From Haberlea rhodopensis (Eukaryota > Streptophyta > Magnoliopsida > Lamiales > Gesneriaceae), in the NCBI GenBank assembly GCA_907163345.1, contig CAJQUN010000035.1:4709973-4773972 (forward strand): a DNA stretch of 64,000 bases. The letters are read 5' to 3'. This document shows, in pieces, positions 11,756 through 22,505 of this stretch. The notes under the pieces were generated by a model, which saw only the letters and a program-made list of their open reading frames with translations, did no database searches and was not told the origin of the DNA. Within the stretch, counting starts at the first letter, position 1. Every line of letters starts with the position of its first letter. Made by a program: the position numbers and the translations under genes.

Positions 11756-12487
11756 CAGGGGCGTAGCCAGGAATTTAAAATTGGGGGGCTGAGAATAAAA
11801 AAAACGTTATTTAATATGTGTAATTTATATTAAAAATGGTAAACAAATTCACCACTTTTGTATGAAAATAATATATTATTTTTCATAATTATTTTATTAA
11901 ACACCTAATTCGCATACTCGTTAGTTATTTATTGTTTAATAGTATATTTCTGCACATTCATAAGTTTTACTTGTCACTTCATTCACAATCTTTTGCAAAC
12001 ATTTAATAATTCATTTAATCTAAATTTCAAATTATTATATACAACGGAGCTTAAATTTTACGAATTTTTTTTTTAAAAGAAATAATTTTATATTAATAAT
12101 GATGTATATATCTAGATATTTAAAAAAAATACATTTAAAAATTGAGAAGTTTCGACAACTAAATAAGAAATTATTTTCACTTTTATGATTTTTTGAAAAA
12201 AATATTTTTGGATATATAAGTAATAAAAAAACAGTATGGATGGTAAATAAATCAAAAAATACTATGGATGATAAATCTGAATATTTTTTGGGCAAATTCT
12301 GAAAATGCAAGGAATGGAGTGACCAAGTTTCGAACTCCCAACCAACAAAACTCAGATATTTGAGTTTGCCATCTACACCACGCTTCTTTTGGTTTACTTG
12401 TTCTAAACAAATATTTATTTATACTAATTTTGGAATCGGTTGGGGGGACTAAAGCCCACCTTAGCCCCTACTGTAGCTCCGCCCCTG
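11756..12487. mobile_element. hAT-like non-autonomous DNA transposon (MITE)
   Basis: 732 bp bounded by imperfect terminal inverted repeats: caggggcgtagccagga at the left and, as reverse complement of the right end, caggggcggagctacag. The flanks are ggcccaac (11748-11755) and ggccaacg (12488-12495), consistent with an 8-bp target duplication with one base lost. The interior is AT-rich with no transposase. CAGGGGCG-type ends and 8-bp duplications point to the hAT superfamily. Confidence 0.65.
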
Positions 12488-12659
12488 GGCCAACGAACGG
12501 TCCACATAGTTGCATCCCTACTCATCTGGTCCATGCACATGGCTCTCTCACGAAGGTTGGCATCCTATCCTGTATATTCCCATTTCTAAGAACTTAAAAA
12601 CCAAATATTGCTCATAATAATAAAATTATAAAATCAAAATAACCATTTTACATTAAGAA

Positions 12660-13272
12660 TTAAATCCCCATGAGAAATTTCTTATCCTTCTCCAACGTCT
12701 TCATGGCATAATTGTCCAAACTGATCTCCACTTCAATGCTTCTTCTCCCATCTTTACCTTCATGCACATGCACCATCCCATTGAACCGGCTATTCAACAT
12801 AAGGTGTAAACGAATCGAGTTGAGTCGAATATGAATGAAATTTTAAGGTTCGAATTTGGTTCGAAATAGGTATATTCGAGCTCGAGCTCGATTCGAAGTT
12901 CGAATAGTTTAAATTTTTTTGCTCGAGTTCGGCTCGAATTAAAGCTCGAGCTCGAGTTTGGCCTCGTGAGCTATTCGAACTATTGCTCGAAATTAAATAC
13001 TCTAAAGGCTCGAAATATATTTGTTTAATATAAAATTATATATACTAATAAAATATTAAAGCTCGCGAGCTAACGAACAAAATAATTTGGGCTCGAGTTC
13101 GGCTGGGAAAAAAGTTCAAACATGTTCGAGTTCGGCAAATTCGATAATTTCAAATACAAATCAAATATTTTTCAAGCCGGCTCGAAAAGCTCGCAAACAG
13201 GCTCGATTTGTTTACGCCCCTATTCAACATGCTCCCGAACCAGGGCGAGCTCCCCATTTCCACGCAGTTCAT
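12660..13272 (-). pseudogene. Small host reading frame split by a Mutator-like MITE
   Basis: Reading leftward from ATG at 13272 (just after a possible splice acceptor, tgcag), an open frame runs to the insertion at 13220. It resumes at 12800 in the same frame and ends at TAA (12660-12662) with the tail MKTLEKDKKFLMGI. The joined piece is about 60 codons, with phrases SSPWFGS before and NSRFNGMVHVHEGKDGRRS after the insertion. Frame and sense are kept only if the 420-bp insert and one target duplication are ignored, which argues it was once the last exon of a gene. The tail could belong to an acyltransferase-like enzyme, but that is a weak guess. Confidence 0.4.
12801..13220. mobile_element. 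Mutator-like MITE with exact 10-bp target duplication
   Basis: 420 bp, with imperfect inverted ends (left aaggtgtaaacgaatcgag; right, reversed, ggggcgtaaacaaatcgag). It is flanked by an exact direct repeat tattcaacat at 12791-12800 and 13221-13230. The interior is full of ttcgagctcgagctcga-type repeats that can fold on themselves. No coding capacity. A 9-11-bp duplication fits the Mutator superfamily. Confidence 0.75.
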
Positions 13273-13275
13273 CCT

Positions 13276-14214
13276 GCATGCTTGTGCTGAAAATTATCGT
13301 GTCGGTTTAGCGCGCCTCTAAGGACGAAATTGGGGGTGGTTAGACTAGGCTTCAGCCTACCCTATGGATTAGGCCATGATTCTTTGGCACAAATAATGAA
13401 CAGCTTAATACAAAACAGACTCCATAGGACCATAGCAATGTATTAGTCAAATCATCAATTCGATTAACAGCTTACATCTACTACTCCACCCTCTAAATTG
13501 AAAATCCCTTGTATATGACTTTTTTTTTATTATTTTTCAAATATTTATAGTAATTAACCTTTGCACTTTACTTTATTAATCAATTTTATTATATTCCATA
13601 TTGATGTTTACGATATGGAAAAACAAGTTTATGAATTATTATATGAGAATAATTTCTGATTTTCTTTTTATAGTCCAACAAAAATTAAAATCCAAAGTAT
13701 ATATTCGATTTCGTATTATGGTAGTTTAGTTGTAATAATATTTGTAGCCTTATTCGTTTTCAAAATTAGACATCAAAATTACTATAAAATATTTATTATA
13801 ATGTCAAATAAAAGTTTTCTTATTTGGTAGATGTTGAATCCATAATGGGTGAATTTGACAAGAAATCTCATAAAATATATTTATAATTTTTTGACTTGTT
13901 TATTTGTGAATTTGATTGAAATATTACCAATTATGATATATTGGATTTATTATCCATCTTAACTTATTAATCTTTTATTAATAACATTTGTATAAAAACT
14001 TATGATGTGTATTTAGTTTAATCCTCCCAACTGCAAAATCATGACTTTGACTCTGGTTCGAATCAAATCCGTCCAATTCAATGGGGTTTGATAGTATCGA
14101 ACTGGCAGCCGTATTTGATCAGTAAAATGGTTTGCGTAGTTTTGATTTTGAATAATATTAATACACACACATCGAGTAAAGGATTGAATTAACGAGTTCT
14201 ACGATTCTAAATTT
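13276..14214. other. AT-rich intergenic DNA
   Basis: No reading frame, RNA gene or terminal repeats that I can support. Confidence 0.4.
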
Positions 14215-16243
14215 TGTTAGCACCTTTTATCACTGTGATATAGTGATCATTCTGATAAAAAATATATATATTAATTTGGCAGTATGTTTATCCCCGCTTA
14301 TCAATCAAGGTGAGCACTTTACTTAACCTTTTTTGGATCAATTCGGGGGTGGGTGGGTGGCCAATCCACAAACGAGTTCAACCAACTTGAGTTTTAATAG
14401 CTCGTCTTCTTGAAATAATTACACCGAGAGATTATATCGAGTTCGATTTCAAAACCGAGCAGAAGATACTCGACATAACCCGCTATATAACCGATTAACC
14501 ATTTGCAAAACATTTCAAAGGTATGTAAGTAAATATGTAAAACAGATTGGTTGAAGCATTTCATCAAACACTTAGTGAGCTACACTTTGGTGTTCTAACA
14601 AGCATATAAATGCTTCAACAATGCCAACCAAAACAGTAAGTTAAATAAATGTAATAAAGTAAATACACAATTATTTGTTTATGTAAGTTCGAAGGTGGTG
14701 TAATCCTTATACGTCTCCCCTTCTTCCATCGAATGGAATGATACACTAGAAGATTTGATTTACAATCAAATATGTACAACCATTTAGGCCAATACCACAG
14801 AGATAGCCTAGACTCCTAGCCCACATAGCTCACAAAGATTCATGTTGTTTAAAGTCTCACATGCAAAGACTATCTCACCAATTGTGATAAATCACTAACT
14901 GTTACAATAATATTCACTCTTCTATTTTAACTCTTTATACAATGAATAGAGTGAATATAAGGCACAAATAATCTCGTAGCAGATCTGATATAAGCTTGAA
15001 AGATGTGTCAAAAGGTTTGGGGAGTGCTCTTCATTTAGCAGATTCTGTCTTTGAAGTTCCCCATTTTGAATCACAAGTGGATATGCTTTGGAATTCTTGG
15101 ATTGATCTCCATTCACTTGTTTTTGAGCTTCCAAGCCTTGTATATATAGCCTCAAATAATGATATATACGTTAGATACAAGAATAGAGTCGTTGGAGGAG
15201 TTTTGGTAAGTTTCTCGAGCTCGCAACGGTCATATTCTGATTTTTTGGCTATTTATGGAAGTCTGCTAATTTGCTCCGGTAGGGTAGAATTCGGCAGAGT
15301 TTGTCTACTTGCAATCCGGTAGATAATCTGGTAGGTTAGTCTACTTGCAATCCGGTAGGGTAGGTCCATTAGCAATTCTGTAGGGTAGTCCACCTGCAAT
15401 CTGGCAGACAATCCAGTAGAGTAGTCTACTTGCAATACGCTAGACAATCTGGTAGGGTAGTCTACTTGCAATACAGTAGACAATCTGGTAGGGTAGTATA
15501 CTTTCAACTTTGTTGTCCGAAGTCTAATGTTTTGTTCTCTTGATTATGGATCTTAATTCGTTGATTTATGGGCAAAATGGTCAACATGAAAGTTTTAGCC
15601 CCTTTTTCTTAACTTTCCAAGGAATCAATAATCGCTCAATTTCGAGTTTCCATGAGGGAATTATGCTCGAAATACAAGACAATATGTCTGTTGCGAGTTT
15701 CCTGATTTTGTCTGCATATGAGACTTGCAGAAGCTTTTTGACTATCTTAACGTCCGACTCAGTCTTCAACTTTTGAAGATAATTTGTAGATCTTTATCTT
15801 ATCTTTCTAACCCATACTAAATCATTTCATTTCAATAAGTGAGTTGAGAGTTATGTCCATTATACTACAGCTGCTCAATCTGTCTGCTGTTGTTTCAGCT
15901 TTGCTCCAGCAGACTCTTGCAGACATGTTTTCGTCATGTAAACCTTCGAGTCAGGTATGCTCTGATGTTCGACTTATAGATAATTGAGTTGGCTATCCAA
16001 CCCCTTTTGAAACATGTCGTTTTGACATTCGAGCTATGAGATATGATCGATTTAGTCAGCAGCGCCTCAGGATCCAGCGGAGGTTCAATTCTTATTTCAG
16101 CAACCAAACTCAAAGTCATTTCTTAGCACACCATCAAGCTGTAAAATATCACCTATGAACTGCACACTTGACAAAATATATTAGCAACACAATAACAAGT
16201 TTGGTTAACATCAAAATCAAGATTATTCGGGTTCCCAAGCCCA
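14215..16243 (-). repeat. Old, diverged Sirevirus-type LTR remnant (probably solo)
   Basis: Part of this stretch matches the most conserved block of the A/B/C LTRs: gttcgaaggtggtgtaatcc...acgtctccccttcttcc (14688-14735). A G-rich run (14345-14360) sits near its left end, as in the young LTRs. A reversed TATA-like tatatatagcc is at 15139-15149. Tandem repeats occupy the presumed U3 (15290-15505). The right part (gttaacatcaaaatcaagatt, about 16205) resembles the start of copia LTRs read in reverse. Proposed ends TGTTAG (14215) and CAACA (16243) are approximate; no clear target duplication was found. Confidence 0.4.
15290..15505. repeat. Tandem repeat inside the old LTR
   Basis: About six imperfect units containing tctacttgcaatccggtagggtag, spaced 30-40 bp. 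They hold the U3 position that the gatcgatctggtcagtctgat repeats hold in the younger LTRs. Confidence 0.65.
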
Positions 16244-16648
16244 ACAACATTGTAGTTCAACAAATGAGAAAAACAAATGGAAAGACATGAAGAACGCTTG
16301 CGTGAATATCTACTCGACATTTTCTTGCATGTTTCCCATGCATTTTTCTATGTGGGTGACAATTTTCCCCAATCCGTTTTAGTTTCAATGGCATGTGCCA
16401 GAAGAAAGATTAAATAATTTTATTTAATGACAACATTGAAGATTGCAATTTGTGCTAATAAAAATTATCTAAAAAGTTATATATATAAATCCCACAAACT
16501 GTGCTATAGAATCACAATTTTATGAGCGGTCGGAAAACCAATTCTAAGGTATTGTTTATAAATGTTTCCCCAAAACACTTTGAAATGCCTAGAAATAGAC
16601 ACATCTATTGCGTTTAATTGTCTACGATTTGGTATGTTTGATAGATAA
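16244..16648. other. Intergenic DNA
   Basis: AT-rich, no frame or repeat recognised. Confidence 0.35.
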
Positions 16649-18020
16649 TTTGATACGTATGCTACATAATCGTATATTTGCTTGAATGTAGGTGGAATCG
16701 AAGAAAAAGAGCAAACAACGATGAATTAAGATCAAGGAATAAACTAGAAACCAAGCGGAAACGAAGACGGACTCGAAAAACGAAGAAAGGCTGAAAAAGT
16801 ATGACCGATCGATCGGTCCAAGCTCCCAATCAATCGGTAGAGTGCATGCACGAGAAACAAAATTGGAGGCCGAAGTCAGGACCTGTAGACCGATAGACAA
16901 ATCCTGAAAAAATAAAATACTTGATTTCTTTCCATTCTACTAGGATTATAACTCCTTCCTCCTCCTATAAATACCACCCGGATTTCAAACTTTTTGGACA
17001 ATTAATTATATTAGTTACAGTAGGTAGACATTAGCTTAGCTTTTATATTTTCTCTCAAGATTTTGAAGACGGTAAGAAGATCAACATGAATGTGGGATTG
17101 ACAACTTTGACGAGTGAAGACCCGATTAGTTGCTTATTCCTTGCTTTTATTTTATGCTTTCTAGAATAATTTTTTATTGTTATATTGGATTATGCGTAGC
17201 TAAATTTTAATTCTTGGTTGAGGAAGACAATACCTTGGATTTATTAATCTTGAGGAGATTCTTGTTCTTAACTATTAATTTTATTGAATATCAATGTTTT
17301 CCTAATTTTATTGATATGATTCTTATTTGATTATTGGATTGACAACCTAGTAATTACATGCAATCTATTGCTAATTAGATATCGAATAAGGAATTGTTTG
17401 AGTAATATAATTAAAGAAGCAACAAAGATTGATAATTTTGCGCCTGTGAATTTATTAAATTCTTAGGGAAAACAATTGGCTAAATTAATATAAACCGCGT
17501 ATTTTATGTTATTTAGATTTATCACTCACAAGTTTTGAAAGTTATCATGATTCCAATCTTAAATGCACATATATAGACTGATTGACTGATAAAAGTTAAA
17601 TTTGAACGCGTGAGCTAATTGACTAGGAGTAAGGTAAGGGAGAAATTGAAATTTCAATTGATGAATATTCAAATAAATGTGAGTATTTTGCGAATCGATG
17701 AAATATATGATAAAATCCAAGGTAGAGTCGACAGATACTAAGAATCGTTCTCAATAGTTTAATCAATTTACTGTTAGTTTCCTTTAGTAGAATTCATTCA
17801 CTCGTAACCCTATCTTTATTTTAGTGTTTTGTTTTTTACTGTTAGTTCCTTTAGTAGAATTCATTCACTCGCAACCCCATCTTTATTTTACTATTTCATT
17901 AACACAAAGAGTCACACCTCCTCGTGGGATCGATCCATACTCATACTGCTACATTATTGTTATCAATCTTTTGGATTGAATGTGGTTAATTTAGGCGTAC
18001 ACGATAAGTGCACACTACAC
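16649..18020 (+). repeat. LTR-like remnant (gypsy type suspected)
   Basis: Starts with tgatacgtatgctac and contains a TATA-like tataaata (16966) about 320 bp in. Near its end is ctcctcgtgggatcgatccatactc (about 17918-17942), a phrase common near the 3' end of plant gypsy LTRs. A palindromic gaccgatcgatcggtc is at 16802-16817. No matching second LTR, PBS or coding sequence is present. Ends are uncertain. Confidence 0.3.
17769..17895. repeat. 67-bp tandem duplication
   Basis: ttactgttagtttcctttag...tcattcactcgtaaccctatctttatttta is repeated with a 67-bp offset (17769 and 17836) and a few substitutions. Confidence 0.8.
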
Positions 18021-18176
18021 TTCTATGTTGATTTTGTTAAAAATTGAAAACGTTGTTAACCAAAATGTTGGGTGTTTGATATTAATGAACTTCAACTTTA
18101 TTATAAATTGGCACCACGCAACTTAAAAACAGTCAGAAACATCTCATGACTTCCTTATTTACTTGATGGTTACGTA

Positions 18177-19360
18177 TGTTAGGATCGGTCCGGAGTGTTT
18201 AGAGGGGGGGGGGGGGCGGGTGAATGAACACTCCTTCTAAAATTTAATCCCTTGTGATTTCTTTCGGATTTGTGAAAGAAATCTGTTTCTTAATCAACTC
18301 CTTTATAGAACAGACCACTGAATGTATAAGTGCGGAACGGTCTGTTTATATTTGTAAGAGCGGCTCGATGGCTTGAATGAAAGAACAAGTGCAGAAAGAT
18401 AAGAACACAGAATATGTTTCTGGAAGTTCGAAGGTGGTGTAATCCTTCTACGTCTCCCCTTCTTCCAATTAAGGAAGGTTTATACTAGAAGACTTTGATT
18501 TATACAATCTTGTTGTACAAACCCGATTCAGGCTTGATTTACCTCACTACCAGTCTGAAACTCCTAGTCACTCAATCTGTTCAGACACTCTCTGTCCGAC
18601 AGTTACAATTTGTTTCTCACTTTTGTTTTTCAGTACAGAATACACAAGATGCGCACAGTGATCCTAAAATGATCAAATATTACAAAGTAATCGTGCTTAA
18701 GAATAATTTCAGCTCGAGAGCTTCTGAGCTTGTAAGCTTGTGCTGTTTTGCTTTCTTGTGCGTTTTTCAATTTTTCAGACTATATCTCGAGCTCTTCTGT
18801 TGCATCCTTTTATAGTTGCATGTACCAACGACATTATTTCCTTTAATGTGCAACTCTTGACTCTGCTTAATCTCTGAGTAAGCTACAGTCTTCTTCTTCA
18901 GGATACTTGCCGTTCTGGTTCATGCTTTCGGCGACTGTCAGGTAAGCTCTTCTTTGTCTTCTTACCTTTTATGGCAATTTTCAGTCTTTGGTCCTTTGTA
19001 GCATTAATTACGACATTAAATGCTACAATAAATAGCCGTTAATGATTCGGACTGAAGAGCCATTCTTTATGCATCCTTGACTGCTCTGATCTGATAAAGA
19101 TTGAGATCGATCTGAAGCTTCGATCTAGTCAGTCTGATATCCATCGATCTGGTCTGATATGTGATATGCCTTATCAGCTTGTTCTGTTGTGAGCTATCGA
19201 TCTGGTCAGTCTGATTTCCCTCGATCCGGTCTGATATGCTTTGTCATCATATCAGCTTGATCTGTTTTGGGCGATCGATCTGGTCAGTCTGATTTCTCTC
19301 GATCCGGTCTGATATGTTTTGTCATCTTTAAAATCTCATCGATAAGGTTCGGAACTAACA
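18177..19360 (-). repeat. 3' LTR of copy B
   Basis: 1184 bp, ends TGTTAG...CTAACA on the + strand. It has three U3 repeat units (19125-19322), a reversed TATA (18807-18814), and a poly-G run of 13 interrupted by C inside the ggagtgtt/aacactcc inverted repeat (18191-18232). Confidence 0.95.
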
Positions 19361-19577
19361 AATTCCCCCTTTTTGATGATGACAAAACCTAGCTTCCAAG
19401 TCGTTTTAACCAGTCTGATAAGAACTCTGAAGCGTATACTTTCGGATCGATTACTTCTTCTTGTTCAAAATAAATGAACATTATTAAGTTGGATCGATTT
19501 CCTTTTATTATTAAGCCTTTTAGTTTAGTTCAAAATAAATGAACAAGGACTTAACAAAGAAAGATTTTCTTTATTGA

Positions 19578-22097
19578 TCAACAGTCTTGCATACAGACAG
19601 TCTGAATATATAAACAATCTATTTTCTTGAAGACTGAGACTGATGCGGCTTGAAGTCTTTTTTTCTTTTCCCCCTTTTTGTCAGCAGCAATCTCTTGGAG
19701 AAAATCTACAACTTGTGCTAGCTGAGCGCTGATAGCGTCAAGACGAGTATCTTGAGCGCGAAGGGAGTTGGCGACGGATGCTCTGACTTCAGTGGCCAGC
19801 TCGATCTGCTCTTTTCTCAGGCTGTTCTTATAAGTGGCTTGCTGAGAGAACAGATCGTTCAGTCCTCGCTGAAGGCTGCCAATACTGGCTGTCATCTTCT
19901 CTTTGAATGAATCAAAGTCCAAAGCTGTAAGCCTCTGACCTTGATGAACTTCTAGAACACGTTGAGAGAGTGACATGCAGTTGTCAGATAAGTGCTGAAG
20001 GGTCCTTGCCAGAAATGGAGGTGCATCAGATTGTCGGCTTGGAGAGTGATCTGATGATGACAATGCATGATCATCTTCTTCAGCAATCGGTACAAGTGAA
20101 GATACAACAGCTTGGTGACTTTCGGACCGGATCAAGGTGACCAGATCCGAAGAGAATGCTTGTATGAAAGCCATATCTTCATCTGATTGGACTCGAGGAG
20201 TGCTGGGTCTGGAGGGCTCCTCAATTTGTAGAGCTGCAACAACTGTGGATACCACCAGATCCGGATCAACGAACTCTGGTGCGCCAACTGTTGCAAGTTC
20301 TGCGGTTGGACTGATTTGAACGTGGGAGTCTGACGATCCCAAAGGAATAGATGTTGTTGGAGAGTCCAACAAGACATTCAATGGTTCATCTTCTGTAGCA
20401 GACGGAGCATTAGGCAATGGCTGCTCCGCTGTCTGATATGCTACTTTGTCGGCAGTCTGATCTGCTGCGCGATCTGCTGTCTGATCTGCTGCTCAAGAGG
20501 GAATAACCTCAATGAAAGGTTCTGCCAGAGTTTTGCTTGCAGAGGGATGATCCGGGCTGGTTACTGGAGTGGATATGCTGATTTTCTGTCGTTGAAAGCG
20601 GACAGCTAAATGTAGAGCATGAATATTCATCTCTAATTGAGCAATAACAGCCCCATCATCTCTGGCAGTTGGAACATTCGGATCGAAGTTCGCTTTCTTA
20701 GCAGTTAAGAGCAGAGACGCCAGTTTGAATCTTTGATTGGCCTTAAAGAGCTCTTTGCGCTGCACAGCAATCCGAACATCATCGGTCTCTGTCCCCTTCA
20801 GAACTTCTTCTTCCATTTTCTGAAGGCGTCTGAGTTTGCCGAAGAACTTCTCAATGTGGTTGATCGTTCTATATTCGACGTACTCATCAAAAACCACAAT
20901 GAGCTCCTTTACTTTTTCTTCAACGTCCTCCATAGCAATGTCAATTGCTGTCTGCGCTGCAGATTTGGGCTTAGAGGAGAGTGGTTCGGAGAGAATGGTT
21001 TTGCCCTTGCCGGTGGAGGGAGGGGACTTGATCCCTGATTGGGTATAGTCGCCCAACTCAGTGATAACAATCCCTTTGACCACGGGAATGGTAGAGGGGA
21101 CTCGGATGGTTACATTGGGTGCAGTGGTTGAAGTGGTTGAAATTTGGATTGTAGGTTGGGGTGCAGGGTGGCTTTTGTTGGAGGCAATATGGGTAAGGCT
21201 TTGAGAGGTAAGGTTTTGCTGGGCTTGGTAATCTGTGTTCTTGGCTTCTTGGGAAGAGGTTTGGCTGGTGGCGAGGGAGCAGACTGAGTTTCTTCAGAGT
21301 CAGTCTGGATGGTTAACTTTCGCTTGACTCGTGGTTTGCGAGCAGCAGCCTGTTCTTCTCCCTTCTCAATATTGACAGCCACCAGATCTGTAGGGGTAGG
21401 TGGAGCACTCTTGGATTTCAGTAGTGCTAGCCCTTTGGAGTTGAGAATCTTGAAGGGACTCAGAGCAGACTGCTTTCCCCAGCTCAATGTCTAAAGTTTC
21501 CAGTAGCTTGCTGAGAGGAACAGCGAAGCAGACGGCCTGTTTGGAGGCGATCGCTGTTTCCATCAGAACTCCATAAAGAATCACGGACCAGTTCATCTTC
21601 TGTCCGGAAATAATAGCAGCCATGGCCCTGAACTTCTCGGTAGTGACGACGTCAAAACTTCCAGCTTTGCCTAATAATGGCTTGCCCACAATTTCGCACA
21701 GTACCTGAAAATGAAATAACATTTCCTTCTTTTTGAATGAGGGCTGCAGGCGATGGCCAAAAATAGAAATCTTCCCCTGAAGAGCTGTGAGAGAGGCTTG
21801 AGGAATCTGTCCAAACTCAATCAATCCGGAGTTGGGTAGACCAAAGGTCTTGGCCAGCGTCATCGGCGAGATTTCAACTGTTTTGCCCTTGACAAATGTG
21901 GAGATGAATGACTTCTGGGATACAGCATTGGCAAACAGTTCACGAATCTCCGACTCGTAAACCACTGTGCCACACTCCAAAAAGTTTCTCAATCCAGACG
22001 ATTCCAAAGCTCGGAAAATGGAGACCATCTCTGCATCTTCAGCCCTGTAAATATCATTGAACTCAACGGAGAGAGAGTTGTGAGTTATGGTAGCCAT
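19578..22097 (-). pseudogene. ORF3 of copy B, multiply broken
   Basis: Same protein as ORF3 of copy A (starts MATITHNSLSVEFND at 22097). The frame passes through segments 22097-21366, 21487-21110, 21083-20493 and 20417-19578, linked by small frameshifts and one stop (tcttgagcagc near 20492). The C-terminal coiled-coil part (LQRGLNDLFSQQATYKN, RAQDTRLDAISAQLAQVV) is well kept. It has a region of short QTADQ-like repeats that varies in number among copies. Its presumed G-box/TATA module is at 22207-22235. No membrane span or signal peptide is visible. Confidence 0.75.
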
Positions 22098-22505
22098 TGG
22101 AGTAAAATGAAAAACAATATACGAAGAGTTTTGAGAGAATATGAGAGAGTTAGAATGCAGACAGGCGGTAAATGGTAAAAAGTGAATGAAAATGAAATGT
22201 TCAGCCCGCTAAATAAGAGAGAGAAGACACGTGTCTTTATCTCGAAGACTGATGAATAAATAATTCAAAATAAACGGTCAGGATAAAAGAAAGATAAGGC
22301 GGTTAAAATGCAATCAGTCCGGGCTGTTTTTGTTTTAAATAAATACAAAATAAAAGATTTATTGTCCAGACAGATCATAGGATAACATCAGATTGACATA
22401 GATCGGTCTGAACGTTCGGACCGGTCTGTGTCTTTCTGAATATTGTATTATCGATCTGTGCCAACAAAAATCTTTAAACGCGAAAAGACGAAAACATCTA
22501 AACTA

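Noticed and set aside
13087..13310. Two overlapping 62-67-codon frames on +
   Set aside because: They cross the MITE boundary and its palindromic ctcgag repeats; no homology or coding bias.
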